The notes under the pieces are model-generated. The model did not search any database, had not been told where the DNA came from, and was given only the letters and a program-made list of their open reading frames with translations. Below, piece after piece: positions 5,124 to 7,109 of a DNA stretch of 7,109 nt; position 1 is the stretch's first letter; the number at the start of each line of letters is the position of its first letter. Origin of the DNA: an uncultured Clostridia bacterium (GTDB lineage: Bacteria > Bacillota > Clostridia > RUG12999); assembly GCA_949739095.1 (NCBI GenBank), contig CATIYX010000088.1, positions 1 to 7,109 of the forward strand, in the 5' to 3' direction. The position numbers and the translations under genes are program-made.

Positions 5124-5573
5124 ATGAAAATAATACTGGAACAGGCGGGAGTTGAAGAACCCGAAATTGTCATACGCGGCGACATATCAAGTCCGCAGGT
5201 GCAAAATGTGATAGAGCTTCTGAATGGCAAAAAGAGTCTACAAAAAATGTTTTTATTTAAATCAGAAAAAGAATATTTGGTTGATATTACGGATGTGGTT
5301 TATTTTGAAGCTGATAATAATAAAATTTTTGCGCATATCGGCAATGAGATGTATGAAACGCGCCACAAGCTATATGAACTGGAAAGCATAGGCTATACAA
5401 AGGGATTCATACGGATTAGCAAAGGAATTATCGTAAATATTCATCATGTTTTATCAGTGGAAGCGGAGTTCAGCGGCAATTATACGCTGGCATTAAAAGG
5501 AATGCAGACGCGCTTGACACTTTCGAGAAAATATGTCAAAGGATTTAAACAATATGTTATGGAGGTACATTAA
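5124..5573 (+). CDS. LytTR-domain DNA-binding regulator without receiver domain
   Basis: The product has 149 residues. A short N-terminal region (1-45) is followed by a LytTR DNA-binding domain (about 47-147): FLFKSEKEYLVDITDVVYFE, then FIRISKGIIVNIHHVLSVE and TRLTLSRKYVKGFKQYV, which is the family pattern. There is no response-regulator receiver domain, so the protein is not controlled by phosphorylation. The ATG at 5124 has AAAGGAGGGG directly upstream. The next gene starts 1 bp after this stop and encodes a DUF3021 membrane protein, the usual partner in LytTR regulatory systems, where the membrane protein typically holds the regulator inactive and the regulator activates its own operon. 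Target genes are unknown here. Confidence 0.9.
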   Translation: MKIILEQAGVEEPEIVIRGDISSPQVQNVIELLNGKKSLQKMFLFKSEKEYLVDITDVVYFEADNNKIFAHIGNEMYETRHKLYELESIGYTKGFIRISKGIIVNIHHVLSVEAEFSGNYTLALKGMQTRLTLSRKYVKGFKQYVMEVH

Positions 5574-5574
5574 A

Positions 5575-5991
5575 ATGAAGAAAAAAGTAATGGAACATCT
5601 GCTTGTCGGACTTGGAATCGGATTTGTGGTGACAACCGTATGCCTATGGATATTCGGGCTGAATGAAGCCACGGGTGCGGAGGTGATGCGGGAGTTTACG
5701 GTGTGGCTTGTCGCTTCAGCACTATATGGTTTGATATCGCTGATTTATGACAGTAAAATTTCGTTGCCGCTAAGCTGTGTCATACACTTCATCGTCTGTG
5801 CGTCTGTTACGTTTGTAGCGAGCTGCATTTCGGGTATTATGGGTTATTTTACGGCTTGGTATGAGTGGTTTTTCTATGTGCTACCTGTTTTTGTTGTGAT
5901 ATATCTCATAATAGGAACAGGAATGGTAATTGTAGAGCGGTGTCAGACAAAGAAAATCAACGAAAGAATCAGTAAAAAATCAAATGCATGA
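5575..5991 (+). CDS. DUF3021 four-helix membrane protein, probable partner of the LytTR regulator
   Basis: The 138-residue protein has four predicted membrane helices at about 7-27, 41-58, 64-88 and 98-121, a basic N-terminus (MKKK) and a basic cytoplasmic tail (KKINERISKK). The HF pair in CVIHFIVC at the start of helix 3 is typical of DUF3021. The start at 5575 is preferred over an in-frame ATG at 5533 inside the regulator gene, because GGAGG at 5561-5565 fits it and the basic residues then open the protein. The gap of 1 bp to the LytTR gene implies one transcript. By analogy with characterised LytTR systems I infer it sequesters or modulates the regulator at the membrane; its signal is unknown. 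Confidence 0.85.
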   Translation: MKKKVMEHLLVGLGIGFVVTTVCLWIFGLNEATGAEVMREFTVWLVASALYGLISLIYDSKISLPLSCVIHFIVCASVTFVASCISGIMGYFTAWYEWFFYVLPVFVVIYLIIGTGMVIVERCQTKKINERISKKSNA

Positions 5992-6070
5992 AAAGTAGTG
6001 TGTGCATATGCAGGAATGAAAAAAGTTTTACAAGAAGTCTTGTTCAGTTGAAATATTAGTATACAAAACA

Positions 6071-6108
6071 AAAAACGGACGTATGAAAAAAGAAATACGT
6101 CCGTTTTT
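6071..6108. terminator. Bidirectional terminator between DUF3021 gene and ribU
   Basis: AAAAACGGACGTAT (6071-6084) and ATACGTCCGTTTTT (6095-6108) form a perfect 14-bp stem with a 10-nt loop. The A run on one side and T run on the other give U-tracts in both directions, which suits the convergent arrangement of the LytTR operon and ribU. Confidence 0.9.
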
Positions 6109-6124
6109 GTATCATAATATGGAT

Positions 6125-6709
6125 TTAATCCATTTTTGCCCACAAGCGGTGGAGTCTGGTATAGAAAAAGTAGGAAAGCAGTGAAACAATAATTGCTTTT
6201 ATGATATTAAAGGGCAAAAATCCGAACAGAACTAAAGTGCCGGCGTCGTGAATCAAAGGATTGACTTTGGCACACAGACCGATAATTTGTTCTAGGGGCA
6301 TTACTTTTGCATAGATGGGAATGGAAATAAAATAGTTATAAATAACTGCGCCAACAATCATTGCAAGACTGCCGAACACCAGCCCCAAAACAGCTTTTTT
6401 GTTTTGCTTTCCGCCTTTGAAATATACGAGGGAAGCAATACCGGCGAACAGGGAACCGATAACAAAATCGGAAATTTCACCAACACCGCCTGTTTGTGTT
6501 AAAAGCATGTGCACTAAACTTTTCACCAACTGAATTAACACAGCGGCAACAGGACCCATGATAAATCCACCAACGAGCACTGGAATAGTGCTGAGATCCA
6601 GCTTCAAAAAGGGCGGCATAAAGGGGATAGTGAATTCCAGAAACATTGCCACTGCTGCAATGGCGGCTAACAGTGCGGAAAGGGTTAGTTTTTTTGTTTT
6701 TGTCTGCAT
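6125..6709 (-). CDS. ribU: RibU-type riboflavin-binding S component of an ECF transporter
   Basis: The 194-residue integral membrane protein would bind riboflavin outside and deliver it through a shared ECF module (EcfA, EcfA', EcfT), which is not encoded here. Helix 1 carries the small-residue motif SALLAAIAAVAM used to dock on EcfT. The family stretch FLKLDLSTIPVLVGGFIMGP (34-53) is followed by LVKSLVH (61-67), GGVGEISDFVIG (74-85), YNYFISIPIY (124-133) and PFNIIKAIIVSLLSYF (166-181), all usual for RibU. The ATG at 6709 has AAAGGAG at 6717-6723 with good spacing. The FMN riboswitch upstream independently supports the riboflavin assignment and implies repression when FMN is plentiful. Confidence 0.93.
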   Translation of the reverse strand: MQTKTKKLTLSALLAAIAAVAMFLEFTIPFMPPFLKLDLSTIPVLVGGFIMGPVAAVLIQLVKSLVHMLLTQTGGVGEISDFVIGSLFAGIASLVYFKGGKQNKKAVLGLVFGSLAMIVGAVIYNYFISIPIYAKVMPLEQIIGLCAKVNPLIHDAGTLVLFGFLPFNIIKAIIVSLLSYFFYTRLHRLWAKMD

Positions 6710-6926
6710 GAGACCACTCCTTTAAATGATAATAATTGCATCAAATAATCACTGCTTCGCATGAAAAGTGGGAAGTGCCACTTTTTTACCCAACCTTCTT
6801 TCTAGGGAGCTGTTGTGAATACGGTGCACCGAAGCCAACATCGAAAAAGCATGGTAGCTAAGCGCATATGTATACCCGAACAGAAGGATGGGCGTTTTAC
6901 AGAATCTAAAAAGTGATTTGTAAAAC
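6710..6926 (-). other. Long ribU leader downstream of the riboswitch terminator
   Basis: About 217 nt separate the riboswitch terminator from ribU, and I find no gene in them. On the minus strand they hold a hairpin directly after the terminator U-tract (GTTTTACA at 6919-6926 with TGTAAAAC at 6894-6901, extended by AATC/GATT across a bulged C) and a second 8-bp stem AAAAGTGG/CCACTTTT (6778-6785 with 6764-6771) about 40 nt ahead of the ribU ribosome binding site. TTTACA and TGTAAA at the first hairpin lie 17 bp apart and make only a weak promoter. Confidence 0.5.
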
Positions 6927-6955
6927 AAAAAGCCTCGGAATCAAAATTCCGAGGC
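6927..6955 (-). terminator. Riboswitch-controlled rho-independent terminator
   Basis: On the minus strand GCCTCGGAAT and ATTCCGAGGC form a perfect 10-bp stem (6946-6955 with 6932-6941) around a 4-nt loop, followed by TTTTT (6927-6931) and then GTTTT. It begins about 50 nt after the end of the FMN aptamer, which is the usual layout for transcription attenuation: FMN bound, terminator forms and ribU is off. Confidence 0.9.
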
Positions 6956-7005
6956 ATGAGATGCAGATTGAAAAAGAGTGTCTGTATGTTCCAGACGTCT
7001 GCATT

Positions 7006-7109
7006 ATCTTCTTCCATCCAGACTGCACGCATTTCTATCCTATAGAAAAGCGATATACTGTCGGTTTTGGAATTTCACCAAATCTTGCCGGAATCCGGCT
7101 CGCGGACTA
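7006..7109 (-). promoter_or_regulatory. FMN riboswitch (RFN element), 3' part, cut by the window edge
   Basis: Read on the minus strand, the conserved RFN blocks appear in order: AGTCCGCGAGC at the window edge, GGTGAAATTCC (7069-7079), ACCGACAGT (7057-7065), a variable hairpin TTTCTAT-AGG-ATAGAAA (7032-7048), and AGTCTGGATGG (7014-7024) followed by AAGAAGAT closing P1 at 7006. The 5' half, with the first GGTGAAATTCCC-like block and the 5' strand of P1, lies beyond base 7109, as does the promoter. The element senses FMN and controls ribU through the terminator at 6927-6955. Confidence 0.95.

Noticed and set aside
6764..6787. Plus-strand terminator (AAAAGTGG, 6-nt loop, CCACTTTT plus TT)
   Set aside because: The structure looks like a weak plus-strand terminator, but no plus-strand transcript is expected here; it is treated as a hairpin of the ribU leader.
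6802..7032. Minus-strand 76-codon open frame upstream of ribU
   Set aside because: It starts inside the FMN riboswitch and reads through its terminator, with no ribosome binding site; not a leader peptide I can support.

Overview
This window looks like chromosomal DNA of a low-to-mid GC Bacillota, most likely a gut-type member of Clostridia. The grounds are strong AGGAGG-type ribosome binding sites, near-consensus sigma-A promoters, a gene order with a Sua5-type tsaC beside ywlE, an FMN riboswitch ahead of a RibU-type ECF substrate-binding protein, and a LytTR/DUF3021 gene pair. I cannot name the genus. I see no phage, insertion sequence, CRISPR array or plasmid signal.

Bases 1-1678 are a tightly overlapping plus-strand operon: the 3' end of tsaC (t6A tRNA modification), ywlE (protein-arginine phosphatase family), rimI (ribosomal protein S18 alanine acetyltransferase family), and a family-6 type hypoxanthine/deoxyinosine-DNA glycosylase. 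Every junction overlaps (8, 4 and 23 bp), so the four genes are probably translationally coupled. After them comes a short secreted-looking ORF with half of a copper-amine-oxidase N-terminal-like (stalk) domain, probably a remnant. A perfect 22-bp hairpin at 2159-2205 closes this block and is shared with the convergent gene.

Bases 2218-4227 hold two minus-strand carbohydrate genes, each with its own promoter: galM (aldose 1-epimerase) and, downstream of it, a gluconate 5-dehydrogenase family SDR. A palindrome over the SDR's predicted transcription start could be an operator. Bases 4417-4722 form a minus-strand tRNA unit with a clear promoter, tRNA-Leu(CAG), an intervening hairpin, tRNA-Gly(CCC) and a textbook terminator.

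Bases 4723-5068 contain no convincing gene but carry a striking cluster of DnaA-box-like nonamers, including one perfect TTATCCACA and five close variants. It is the most unusual non-coding signal here. It is followed by a plus-strand pair: a LytTR-domain DNA-binding regulator and a four-helix DUF3021 membrane protein, probably a LytTR regulatory system in which the membrane protein controls the regulator. A bidirectional terminator (6071-6108) separates this pair from ribU.

Bases 6125-7109 are ribU (riboflavin uptake) on the minus strand, with the 3' half of an FMN riboswitch cut by the window edge, its terminator at 6927-6955, and an unusually long leader of about 217 nt between that terminator and ribU. 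Most of the window is ordinary core-genome content. The parts worth a second look are the DnaA-box cluster, the long ribU leader, the LytTR pair and the glycosylase in the translation-related operon.
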